Positions 37,376-44,739 of a stretch of DNA of 64,000 bases are shown piece after piece; within the stretch, counting starts at the first letter, position 1, and each line of letters starts with the position of its first letter. The translations under genes and the position numbers were made by a program. The notes beneath the pieces are model-generated. The model was not told where the DNA came from and did not search any database. It was given only the letters and a program-made list of their open reading frames with translations. Source of the stretch: Pedobacter soli (GTDB taxonomy: Bacteria; Bacteroidota; Bacteroidia; Sphingobacteriales; Sphingobacteriaceae); assembly GCF_900101435.1 (NCBI RefSeq), contig NZ_FMZH01000001.1, positions 496,001 through 560,000 on the forward strand. Reading direction: 5' to 3'.

Positions 37376-37383
37376 CAAAATTA
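37376..37383 (-). promoter_or_regulatory. -7 box (TAATTTTG) of ohr
   Basis: An exact TAnnTTTG match 27 bases before the ohr ATG. The sequence from here to the ATG resembles the matching stretch before the DUF1223 gene. Confidence 0.6.
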
Positions 37384-37473
37384 TTGTCTGATGAGTGATT
37401 AAACGACCTTAATCCGGCGACCTGGACAGATTAACTGCTGAGCCGGACATTTATAGGCTTGAGTTTTTTGGGT

Positions 37474-37647
37474 TTACTTTTCTCCATCCAACAGGAGGCC
37501 ATTTTTCTTTTTCCTGGATATTTCCAGCACCATTTCGCACTGTTGTACATTTCTTTCGAATGGTGGAGTAAGCAGAAATAACATGGAGAGCATTGAAGCG
37601 AGTGTCAGCATAAATTTGCTGTGCCTTTTTTGTGGTGTATTTTCCAT
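37474..37647 (-). CDS. Small membrane protein, 57 aa
   Basis: ATG at 37647, TAA at 37474. After a charged start (MENTPQKRHSKF) comes a hydrophobic stretch (MLTLASMLSMLFLLTPPF) and a basic tail with RKKKNG. One membrane segment is likely. It begins 11 bp after the DUF1223 stop, so it should be in that operon. A longer frame at 37451-37852 in another phase overlaps the DUF1223 gene and is rejected. Confidence 0.5.
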   Translation of the reverse strand: MENTPQKRHSKFMLTLASMLSMLFLLTPPFERNVQQCEMVLEISRKKKNGLLLDGEK

Positions 37648-37658
37648 AATGGTAATTA

Positions 37659-38471
37659 TTAGTGATGTAAGGTGTTATCAGCATTTTGTTCAAACCTGGT
37701 CGCTTTTGTAGCAGCCACAAGTTGTCCGCTGTTTTGATTTTGGAGCAAACCAATAATTTCCCAGTCTTTTTCATTGTAGCCTTTTGGTAATGAAAGGGAA
37801 ACTGCTCCAGTTCCATCGGCACTAAGCTTTTGAGTTTGTAACTGGCGTACAATCTGCACGTGCGAGAGGGTTCTGCCTTCGTTTTCGCCTCGTGCTACCC
37901 GGATACTGGCCGCTTTTTGCACTACTGCGATTAACAGGTTACTGCCTTTTGTTGCGCCAGATGTTTGATAATGCACTTTAAAATTCTGCCCGGTTTGGTG
38001 CCATTGAAGCTTAACTTCTGCCGTTGATTGTGTACCCAACTGGGTTGAAATGGCATTGCGGATACTGCCTTCTTCCGAGCCAATAAATTCGTTTGCACCA
38101 TTAACAATAACCTGCGGTGTATAAATTTGTGGCAAGCCCAACCACTGGCCATATTTTGCCTGTCTTTTAGCATATTCGGGATTACCAAAGGTGTCTTTCC
38201 AGCCTAAGCGGTCGAAATAATCGACATGATAAGCAAGTACAAACAAATCTTTTCCGGCCGATTCTTTTTCCAGTTTAGCCATCAGTTCATCGGCAGGCGG
38301 GCAGCTCGAGCAACCTTCTGAAGTAAATAATTCGACCACGGCAAAGCCTTTTCCGGGCTTGCTAACAGGGGTATTTTTTAATGGAGCTTTATACATAGCT
38401 GCGAAAGCCGTAATGGAAAGGGTAATAACGAGGAAGAAATTTGCTAACCATAAAATTTTTGTTGTTTTCAT
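37659..38471 (-). CDS. DUF1223 thioredoxin-fold exported protein
   Basis: 270 residues with an N-terminal membrane/signal segment (WLANFFLVITLSITAFA). The start of the mature part, FAVVELFTSEGCSSCPPADEL, holds a CxxC pair (Cys54, Cys57) in a thioredoxin-like fold, and LAYHVDYFDRLGWKD and GLPQIYTPQVIVNG are DUF1223 hallmarks. The function is unknown but probably extracytoplasmic thiol redox chemistry. A TTG at 38495 would extend the frame, but it is part of the -7 box; the ATG at 38471 is chosen. It is followed by a 57-residue gene in the same operon. Confidence 0.88.
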   Translation of the reverse strand: MKTTKILWLANFFLVITLSITAFAAMYKAPLKNTPVSKPGKGFAVVELFTSEGCSSCPPADELMAKLEKESAGKDLFVLAYHVDYFDRLGWKDTFGNPEYAKRQAKYGQWLGLPQIYTPQVIVNGANEFIGSEEGSIRNAISTQLGTQSTAEVKLQWHQTGQNFKVHYQTSGATKGSNLLIAVVQKAASIRVARGENEGRTLSHVQIVRQLQTQKLSADGTGAVSLSLPKGYNEKDWEIIGLLQNQNSGQLVAATKATRFEQNADNTLHH

Positions 38472-38492
38472 AATATTGTGTTTTTTGTTGCT

Positions 38493-38500
38493 CAAAATTA
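38493..38500 (-). promoter_or_regulatory. -7 box (TAATTTTG) of the DUF1223 gene
   Basis: An exact TAnnTTTG match 21 bases before the ATG at 38471. The same box and an AACACAATA leader word occur before ohr. Confidence 0.6.
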
Positions 38501-38610
38501 TTTCAAAAAACGCCCCTGGAAGAGCAGAAAACGGGTTAACCGGACGTAATCAAACTTGAAATAGGAAATGGAGGGATTGAAATGGACAAGTACATTTGGA
38601 GGCTATCAAA

Positions 38611-39015
38611 TTCATCCCCCTACCCCCTTCGAAGGGGGACAAGATTAACCCGGCATCCCCCTGCCGTCATGCTGAACTTGTTTCAGCATCTCTCCTGTTA
38701 CACCATAATATCAATACCACTCTATTCATCCCCCTGCCCCCTTCAAAGGGGGACGAGATTAACCCGGCATCCCCGCCGTCATGCTGAACTTGTTTCAACA
38801 TCTCTCCTGTTGTACCATAATCTCAATGCCACTCAGTTCATCCCCCTGCCCCCTTCGAAGGGGGACAAGATTATCCCGGCATCCCCCGCCGTCATGCTGA
38901 ACTTCCGCCTGGCTGGTCGGACGGGTGTTTCAGCATCTCTCCTGTTACACCATAATATCAATACCACTCTATTCATCCCCCTGCCTCCTTCAAAGGAAGA
39001 CAAGAATAACGCAAT
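38611..39015. repeat. 112-135-bp tandem repeat array
   Basis: Units start at 38611, 38725 and 38837, with a truncated fourth at 38972. Each begins TTCATCCCCCTGCCCCCTTC and contains GGCATCCCC and GTCATGCTGAAC. Unit three carries an extra ~21 bp (around CGCCTGGCTGGTCGGAC). A plus-strand frame stays open across it, but its translation is just the repeat and has no gene-like features. The gap 38501-39144 has no other feature. Confidence 0.88.
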
Positions 39016-39144
39016 TCAATAAACCGTAACTTTTTTCGTTTTAACTTAAAGATGGGAACCGCTGGTGTAACAACAGGAAGGTTAAGCTGTCTAAAACTTT
39101 TAACTACCACAAAATGTTTAACTAAAAAACAAAAGAAAAACGAC

Positions 39145-39345
39145 ATGGGAATTTTAAAAACAGCAATTATTGGTGCCGCGGTTTATGCAGGCGTGAAATA
39201 TATTACCAAGAAAGACCCTATTACGGGCCAATCGATAGTAGACGATTTAATGAACAAAGCCCCTCAATGGGCAGATAAAGCAAAAGATTACACTCAGGAT
39301 CTGAAATCGAGGCTTAGCAATGCAGCCGAAGATTTGGCCAGATGA
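39145..39345 (+). CDS. Small YtxH-like protein, 66 aa
   Basis: Starts MGILKTAIIGAAVYAGVKYI, a glycine/alanine-rich hydrophobic helix, followed by a polar amphipathic part (MNKAPQWADKAKDYTQDLKS). This resembles YtxH-type general stress proteins, with one membrane helix and a coiled tail; the resemblance is loose. A longer frame begins at 39052, but the ATG at 39145 follows an A-rich AAGAAAAACGAC leader and gives a sensible protein. A strong terminator follows. Confidence 0.6.
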   Translation: MGILKTAIIGAAVYAGVKYITKKDPITGQSIVDDLMNKAPQWADKAKDYTQDLKSRLSNAAEDLAR

Positions 39346-39406
39346 ATACCGGTAAAAAGAAAGGAACCTGAACAGGTTTACCTTTTTCTTTGATCGTTAA
39401 AAAAAC

Positions 39407-39440
39407 AAAAAGTCCCGATTAAAAACCGGGACTTTTTTTT
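39407..39440 (+). terminator. Rho-independent terminator
   Basis: AAAAAGTCCCG, short AT loop, CGGGACTTTTTTTT: a strong hairpin and T-tract about 60 bp after the YtxH-like gene. Confidence 0.88.
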
Positions 39441-39448
39441 GATAAGTA

Positions 39449-39466
39449 TCAGATGGTAACATCTGA
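39449..39466. repeat. Palindrome, fourth copy of the 34.7-kb family
   Basis: TCAGATG-GTAA-CATCTGA plus flanking ACAGCAC, matching the copy at 34751-34774 almost base for base. Confidence 0.75.
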
Positions 39467-39485
39467 CAGCACTTTAAACCACAGA

Positions 39486-39532
39486 TAAAAAGGATGCACA
39501 CAGATATAATCCATGTTCATCTGTGTGCATCC
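39486..39532 (-). terminator. Rho-independent terminator of the SusC/SusD operon
   Basis: Perfect 14-bp stem GGATGCACACAGAT / ATCTGTGTGCATCC around a 13-base loop, followed on the minus strand by TTTTTAT. It lies ~40 bp after the SusD stop. A CCACGG / CTGTGG outer part suggests it is also a dispersed repeat. Confidence 0.75.
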
Positions 39533-39573
39533 GTGGTTAATCGTTTTTAACTTAATGGCATGGTACCACAGCA

Positions 39574-41007
39574 TTAAAAAGCATCAAACCACAGTTTGGT
39601 GGTTAATAAATCGGCACCCTGACTGCTTACCGCATTTTTATAATTTTGGCCGTTTAGCGATTGCTCAGTGCCGGGATAAATAAAACGTACCGGGATTTTA
39701 CCACTTAACACGGTATTTACAGAAGCGGTTAACTGTGGATAATCCAACCTGCGTTGCTCTGCCCAGGCTTCCAACCCCTGACCAAATAAGGCAATCCATT
39801 TTTGCTCGCCGATAGATTTTTTAAAGTTCGCAGCGTCATATTGTACTGTGGCTTGATTGATATAAGTATCAACTGCTGTTCCGCTGAGGTTGTATTGCGC
39901 AAATGATGCCCGGATGGCTTGTTTATATAAATCTTCGGCATTTTCGGTTGTAAAACCACGCGCAGCAGCTTCAGCGCGATCGAAAAGTAATTCGGCATAA
40001 CTAAAAATTACTGCAGGTGCTTTGGCATCGAGAAAATAAGTGCCTGGTTTTGATGAATTGGCCAAACCTATAGCACTTGCCTCTGAGTTGGTAGACCCAT
40101 TGGGAATACCAACATAAGTTTGCGGCGTAGTATTTTCCGTTTTGCTGGCATAAACTGGTAATCTCGGATCGTTTAGGGCAAAAAGTTTGTCTACTATGGT
40201 TTTGCTGATCCGGTAATCGTTCCGCGTTTCGAACGACGCTGCAACGGGATTTTGCTGAGGCGAGACATCGTACTTTAATTGCGCATTTTCTGCATTACTG
40301 CTAATGTAAGCTCCTCCTTCTGCCTGTAATTCATCAATAACCTGTTTCGCTTTGGTTGCATCCTTATCCGCAATACGTAAGGCAATGCGTAATCGTAGTG
40401 CATTGGTAAATTTCTTCCACGATGCGATGTTATTACCATATATTACATCGCCGGCAATGGCTTTTGAAGCAGGATCAAGTGCTGCCTGCGCAGCTTTCAA
40501 ATCGCTTAAAATGCCATAATACACATCTTTTTGTTTATCGTAAACCGGTGTAACGAATTGTTTAATTTTTCCGGCCTGCGAATAGGGTATATCGCCATAA
40601 GCATCGGTAAGCAATAAAAACACCCACGAACGCAACACCAAACCTACACCTTTATAGTTCGGATTGCCTTGAGCATCCCCCTGCTCGATAATTTTATTAA
40701 AACCTGCAATACTTTGCGCATAACCGGTAGACCACAGCGCAGTAAAGCTGCTGTTAGAGAAGATAAATCGATCTTCTTCGGTGTACTGCACTTTAGCCCA
40801 CTGCTGGGCAAAAAGTAAGCTCGAATTCATGTTGTTGGTTACGCCCCAATAGGTATCAACCGTGGTTTTGGTAGTTCCGGTAAGTAAATAATCAGGTTGC
40901 GCAACCTCAGGTGCATTCGGGTTAATATTGATCTCATCGAGCTCCTTTTTGCAGGATGAAAATGCAAGGACCAAAAAGGCCAGTATATAGAGTTTATTAT
41001 TTTTCAT
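39574..41007 (-). CDS. SusD/RagB-type lipoprotein (SusD-like 2 family)
   Basis: 477 residues with lipobox FSSC (Cys19) and the opening KKELDEININPNAPEVAQPDYLL, typical of the shorter SusD-like group (Pfam SusD-like_2). Helical repeats include SWVFLLLTDAYGDIPYSQAG, LRLRIALRIADKDATKAK and IGEQKWIALFGQGLEAWAEQRRLDYP. It should be the outer lid of the coupled SusC channel. An alternative ATG nine bases upstream (41016) is possible. No glycosidase is in its operon. With the SAM-I riboswitch upstream, its ligand is predicted to be linked to methionine or sulfur metabolism instead of glycans. Confidence 0.92.
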   Translation of the reverse strand: MKNNKLYILAFLVLAFSSCKKELDEININPNAPEVAQPDYLLTGTTKTTVDTYWGVTNNMNSSLLFAQQWAKVQYTEEDRFIFSNSSFTALWSTGYAQSIAGFNKIIEQGDAQGNPNYKGVGLVLRSWVFLLLTDAYGDIPYSQAGKIKQFVTPVYDKQKDVYYGILSDLKAAQAALDPASKAIAGDVIYGNNIASWKKFTNALRLRIALRIADKDATKAKQVIDELQAEGGAYISSNAENAQLKYDVSPQQNPVAASFETRNDYRISKTIVDKLFALNDPRLPVYASKTENTTPQTYVGIPNGSTNSEASAIGLANSSKPGTYFLDAKAPAVIFSYAELLFDRAEAAARGFTTENAEDLYKQAIRASFAQYNLSGTAVDTYINQATVQYDAANFKKSIGEQKWIALFGQGLEAWAEQRRLDYPQLTASVNTVLSGKIPVRFIYPGTEQSLNGQNYKNAVSSQGADLLTTKLWFDAF

Positions 41008-41018
41008 GATGGGCATAA

Positions 41019-44000
41019 TTAAAATTTAACATTCAGGTTAATACCATAACTGCGGGTACTTGGGTTAGAAAGGCTTTCCAATCCCTGACCATTCCCGGTA
41101 TTAAAAGCCACTTCGGGATCAATATCAACGGTATTGCGGTGAATAATCCACAGGTTACGGCCAACCAGCGATACCGATACGCCCTGTAAACTTAGCGGAC
41201 GCAACCATTTGGCAGGCAGGTTATAGCTGAGTTTCACTTCGCGGAGCTTAACATAAGAAGCACTGAAAATATTGGCTTCATCGATATTTCTGAATGATTT
41301 GTAATACTGCTGGGCTGGTAATATCTTGTCGTTACGTTTGCCATCGGCCGTTACGCCATCAAAAATAATCCCGTCATCGTACACGGTTTCGCCTGCCGGA
41401 GCAGCTCCGTTTAAGCGCACGGTTCCTTTTGTTTTATCGTTGCCCGGATAATAATATGAAATGCCGCCATATTCGGCTGCCCTACCCGGCAAAGTAGAAG
41501 CTAAAACACCGGTATAGGTACCTGTGGCATAAGTACCGTTATAAATAGAACCTCCAATACTGGCATCAACCAATACGCCTAAACTAATACCCTTGTAAGT
41601 AAAGGTATTATACACGCCACCAATCCAATCTGGCGTATATTTACCCAGTACTTGCTTGGTAGGGTTAGTGGCAGGTGCACCCGTAGCATTTACAATGATA
41701 TTTCCGTTGCCATCTCTTAAAAACGCGGTGCCAAATAACGAACCGTAAGGTTGGCCTACGGTTGCAATTACTTGCGCCGAGTTAGAAGCAACTACATAAT
41801 TGGTCAGCAATTTTTCGGCATCGAGTTCAATTACCCTGCTCCTGTTTGCTGCAAAATTGAAATCAACATCCCATGTAAAGGCTTTTTTAACCGGCGTAAT
41901 GCCCAATTGCGCTTCAATACCTTTGTTATTGATTTTTCCTGCGTTAAGCAATTTAGAACTGAAACCAGTACTCTGACTTACATCGGCTGCCAAAATCTGG
42001 TTGTAACTATTGGTATTGTAAGCACTTAAATCGAAACGCAACCTTTTGTTAAAGAATACGGCCTCAACACCCAATTCGGTAGAAGTGGTGGTTTCGGGTT
42101 TCAGGTTAGGATTCAGATCGATAGCTCCCGTTGTAAGCTGTGGATTTCCATAAAATGGCGCACCGAAAACATACGTATTAATTAAGCGGTAAGGATCTGC
42201 ATCTTTACCTACTTTAGACCAACCGCCACGTACTTTTAGGTAGTTAAGGGCTTCACTTTTAATATCAAAGGCTTCTGTTGCTACAAAACTTCCGTTAAAC
42301 GAAGGATAAAAATACGATCTGTTCTGCGCAGGCAAGGTAGATGACCAATCGTTACGGGCAGTAATGTTGGCAAAAAGGTAATTTCTGAAACCCAGTTGTC
42401 CCGATGCATATATACTATACGATTTTAAGCGCGACAGGTTATTGGATGATACCAAAGGATCGCGCGAGTTTTTGAGCGTATACAATCCGGCAATCGCCAG
42501 TTTAGGTGCACTTTGATCGTTTTGCTCGATATATTGCCTGCGGATATTCCCCCCACCCAATAACTCGAGGCTAAAATCATCATTCAGCTGTTTGTTAAAG
42601 TTTAAAGTTGCGTCGGTATTGTTTTCGTTAACCGTAAATGCACTTTCGGTATATGAGCCAAATGGCGTTCCGTTGGTACCGTAGGCGATGCGCACTTTAC
42701 GCCTGTCGTTATAATAATCTGTTCCCGATCTGAAATTTAAATCCAGTCCGTCAATAATTTTATAATTCAGGGCTAAACTACCAATAATGCGGTTCCGGTT
42801 TTGCGATACCGTATTCTCATAAGCTACCCAATATGGATTGCTGTAATAGCTGTTGTTCCAGTTAAACGTTTTTCCATTCTCATCCAGATAATTTTTAAGC
42901 TGGTTAATATCAACCTGACGGCCAAACCAGGTAAACTGCAACATGGTGCTAGTAGAACGCGAACCACCTGTTCCCGGCAGGTTATCAGAATTCAGTTTGC
43001 TGTAATTGGCATTAGCAGTTAAAGTTAATTCTGGGGTGATTTTAAGGCTGGTATTCAACACAAACGAATTTTTACCCTGCCCTGAGTTAGGTACAATACC
43101 CACCTGTTTTAAATTGTTGTAAGAAATTCTGTAATCGTATTTTTCGCCGGCATCAGCCACAGATACCCCGTTGTTTAACGAATAACCGGTCTGGAAAAAA
43201 TCGCGCACATTATCAGGGTGCGCCTCGAAAGGAACGGCCACACCTTTCGAGAAAAACTGCGGAATTAAACGACCATCCAGTTTAGGTCCCCAGCTCTCAT
43301 CTACCCCATCATTTAAACCTTTACCAGCACCATCTACATAGCTAAACTTACCTTCAGAACCCTGACCAAAAGCATTTTGATATACCGGAAGGGTAAGCAA
43401 TGTTTCTAAAACAGCATTCGAGTTCACAGCAATACCTAATCCTTTTTTCGATTTACCGGTTTTGGTTTTGATGATGATTACCCCTGCTGCAGCGCGGGAA
43501 CCGTATAAAGCTGCTGCATTTGGCCCTTTTAATACACTCATCGATTCAATATCCTCCGGATTAATATCCGAAATGGTATTGGCATAATCTCTGGCACCGG
43601 CTGAGTTTAACTGCGAGTTATCTACCGGAATACCATCTACCACAAATAAGGGCTGGTTATTACCTGCGATAGAAGTTTCGCCCCTGATAACCACGCGCGA
43701 GGAACCCATGCTTCCCTGACTATTAGTTACCCGAACACCGGCAATTTTACCCGCAAGCGCATTAACCAGGTTCGATTCTTTGGCTTCGGCCACCCGATCG
43801 CCTTTCAATTCCTGAACGGCATAACCAAGTGATTTTTTCTCCCTCGAAATGCCGAGAGCAGTAACCACAACTTCATCAAGGGCATTATCGCTCGATTGAA
43901 GGATTACCGAAATTGGTCCGTTTTTACTGATTTGTATCTCTTGTGTTTTAAAACCGATATATGAGAACACGAGGGTATTTTTTTCGGGTGCATTAATACT

Positions 44001-44183
44001 AAAAGCGCCCTTGCCATCGGTAATGGTGGTCTGTTTGGTTTCTTTGATCAAAACAGAAACGCCGGGCAGTGTTTCGCCATCAGCCGATTTTACCGTACCG
44101 GTAACTACCACATTTTGCGCCAGTAGCTGCTGCGCCGTAAAGAGCAGCAAAATAAAGGCTATTGATTTAATTTTCTTGAACAT
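41019..44183 (-). CDS. SusC/RagA-type TonB-dependent transporter under a SAM-I riboswitch
   Basis: 1054 residues. Signal peptide (FILLLFTAQQLLAQ), CarboxypepD_reg-like domain (VVTGTVKSADGETLPGVSVL ... FSYIGFKTQEI), plug (~105-245: VVTALGISREKKSLGYAVQE, PLFVVDGIPVDN, MSVLKGPNAAALYGSRAAAG) and a 22-strand barrel to the end (YGINLNVKF). It is the outer-membrane channel for the coupled SusD-like protein. The 430-base leader carries a SAM-I riboswitch, a terminator and a 24-codon frame, so expression should fall when S-adenosylmethionine is plentiful. That predicts uptake of a methionine-related or sulfur compound, perhaps a peptide. Confidence 0.95.
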   Translation of the reverse strand: MFKKIKSIAFILLLFTAQQLLAQNVVVTGTVKSADGETLPGVSVLIKETKQTTITDGKGAFSINAPEKNTLVFSYIGFKTQEIQISKNGPISVILQSSDNALDEVVVTALGISREKKSLGYAVQELKGDRVAEAKESNLVNALAGKIAGVRVTNSQGSMGSSRVVIRGETSIAGNNQPLFVVDGIPVDNSQLNSAGARDYANTISDINPEDIESMSVLKGPNAAALYGSRAAAGVIIIKTKTGKSKKGLGIAVNSNAVLETLLTLPVYQNAFGQGSEGKFSYVDGAGKGLNDGVDESWGPKLDGRLIPQFFSKGVAVPFEAHPDNVRDFFQTGYSLNNGVSVADAGEKYDYRISYNNLKQVGIVPNSGQGKNSFVLNTSLKITPELTLTANANYSKLNSDNLPGTGGSRSTSTMLQFTWFGRQVDINQLKNYLDENGKTFNWNNSYYSNPYWVAYENTVSQNRNRIIGSLALNYKIIDGLDLNFRSGTDYYNDRRKVRIAYGTNGTPFGSYTESAFTVNENNTDATLNFNKQLNDDFSLELLGGGNIRRQYIEQNDQSAPKLAIAGLYTLKNSRDPLVSSNNLSRLKSYSIYASGQLGFRNYLFANITARNDWSSTLPAQNRSYFYPSFNGSFVATEAFDIKSEALNYLKVRGGWSKVGKDADPYRLINTYVFGAPFYGNPQLTTGAIDLNPNLKPETTTSTELGVEAVFFNKRLRFDLSAYNTNSYNQILAADVSQSTGFSSKLLNAGKINNKGIEAQLGITPVKKAFTWDVDFNFAANRSRVIELDAEKLLTNYVVASNSAQVIATVGQPYGSLFGTAFLRDGNGNIIVNATGAPATNPTKQVLGKYTPDWIGGVYNTFTYKGISLGVLVDASIGGSIYNGTYATGTYTGVLASTLPGRAAEYGGISYYYPGNDKTKGTVRLNGAAPAGETVYDDGIIFDGVTADGKRNDKILPAQQYYKSFRNIDEANIFSASYVKLREVKLSYNLPAKWLRPLSLQGVSVSLVGRNLWIIHRNTVDIDPEVAFNTGNGQGLESLSNPSTRSYGINLNVKF

Positions 44184-44311
44184 GTTGTGTGTAATAATTA
44201 GTTAATAGGGATAATAATTTGGGCAATACTTTTCCACCACGGCTATAAACCGCGTTTTGTTGAAACAGGAAAGGATTGGTTAGCTTGGAAGCCCGTTAAA
44301 ATGAATGCATC

Positions 44312-44386
44312 TTAACAGGGCATGCGCATTCGGAAATACGCCGTTTGGTTTAAATAAATAGATTTTAGTACTTGTCTTTTTTTCAT
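44312..44386 (-). other. Possible leader ORF, 24 codons
   Basis: ATG at 44386, TAA at 44312-44314, between the riboswitch terminator and SusC. It starts MKKRQVLKSIY and ends in RMRMPC, so it carries two internal Met and a final Cys codon. A short hairpin (CCTGTTAA/TTAACGGG) overlaps its stop. It could be a regulatory leader peptide or chance. Confidence 0.3.
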
Positions 44387-44433
44387 CTGGAAATGATCTT
44401 TAATAAATAAGTTAACCTAAAAAAGCCTGGCAC

Positions 44434-44468
44434 AAAAAAAGCACCTCTACCAAAGTCAGAAGTGCTCC
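44434..44468 (-). terminator. Riboswitch expression-platform terminator
   Basis: In the RNA: GCACTTCT, nine-base loop, AGAGGTGC (eight pairs, one G-U), then seven U. It lies ~30 bases after the aptamer and 250 bases before SusC, the usual place for an attenuator. Confidence 0.85.
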
Positions 44469-44494
44469 ATATGAATAAGGATAACGCAAACTGC

Positions 44495-44605
44495 CGACTT
44501 AACTAGCCCGGATTCATCCGGGATGGAATTAGCACCATTTCTAAAATTTAGCTGGTTGCTAAGGTTTCACAGGGCCATTCCCTCCGCCTTTCTTGATAAG
44601 CATTT
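44495..44605 (-). ncRNA. SAM-I riboswitch (S box) aptamer
   Basis: On the minus strand the RNA reads CUUAUCAAGAAAGG, then GGAGGGAAUGGCCCUGUGAAAC, AGCAACC, and GGUGC-UAAUUCC: the conserved S-box core with kink-turn, pseudoknot and ligand-pocket segments. P4 is a perfect hairpin CCCGGA-UGAA-UCCGGG. The closing P1 helix is weaker (CUUAUC with GUUAAG, one U-U mismatch). The element binds S-adenosylmethionine. It lies in the leader of the SusC/SusD operon with a promoter box just upstream and a terminator downstream, so ligand binding should stop transcription. Confidence 0.93.
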
Positions 44606-44619
44606 TAAAATAACTGAGG

Positions 44620-44627
44620 CAAAGGTA
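44620..44627 (-). promoter_or_regulatory. -7 box (TACCTTTG) of the riboswitch operon
   Basis: An exact TAnnTTTG match on the minus strand. A start about seven bases downstream (~44613) would place the transcript 5' end just before the aptamer P1. Confidence 0.65.
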
Positions 44628-44699
44628 TAATTAAATCTAGTAATCCTATAGTTTTTATATTTATTTTATCAAATATTTTTTCTTGCCAGATATGAGCCG

Positions 44700-44707
44700 T
44701 ATATTTG
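44700..44707 (+). promoter_or_regulatory. -7 box (TATATTTG) of the TlpA-like gene
   Basis: An exact TAnnTTTG match 32 bases before the ATG at 44740 and directly followed by a palindrome. Confidence 0.6.
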
Positions 44708-44724
44708 TCGACTAATTTAGTCGA
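44708..44724 (+). promoter_or_regulatory. Candidate operator palindrome
   Basis: TCGACTAA-T-TTAGTCGA, a perfect 8+8 palindrome covering the predicted transcription start of the TlpA-like gene. Its place suggests a repressor site or a structured 5' mRNA end; no regulator is assigned. Confidence 0.5.
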
Positions 44725-44739
44725 TTAAAATACATCCCC

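Noticed and set aside
37451..37852. 133-codon minus-strand frame
   Set aside because: Overlaps the 3' part of the DUF1223 gene in another phase, with no domain. The shorter frame 37474-37647 fits the operon better.
38611..39015. CRISPR array
   Set aside because: Units are long (112-135 bp) and repeat over their full length, with no unique spacers and no cas genes.
38582..39022. 146-codon plus-strand frame
   Set aside because: It is the translation of the C-rich tandem repeat array; Pro/Ser runs follow the repeat and no start site is convincing.
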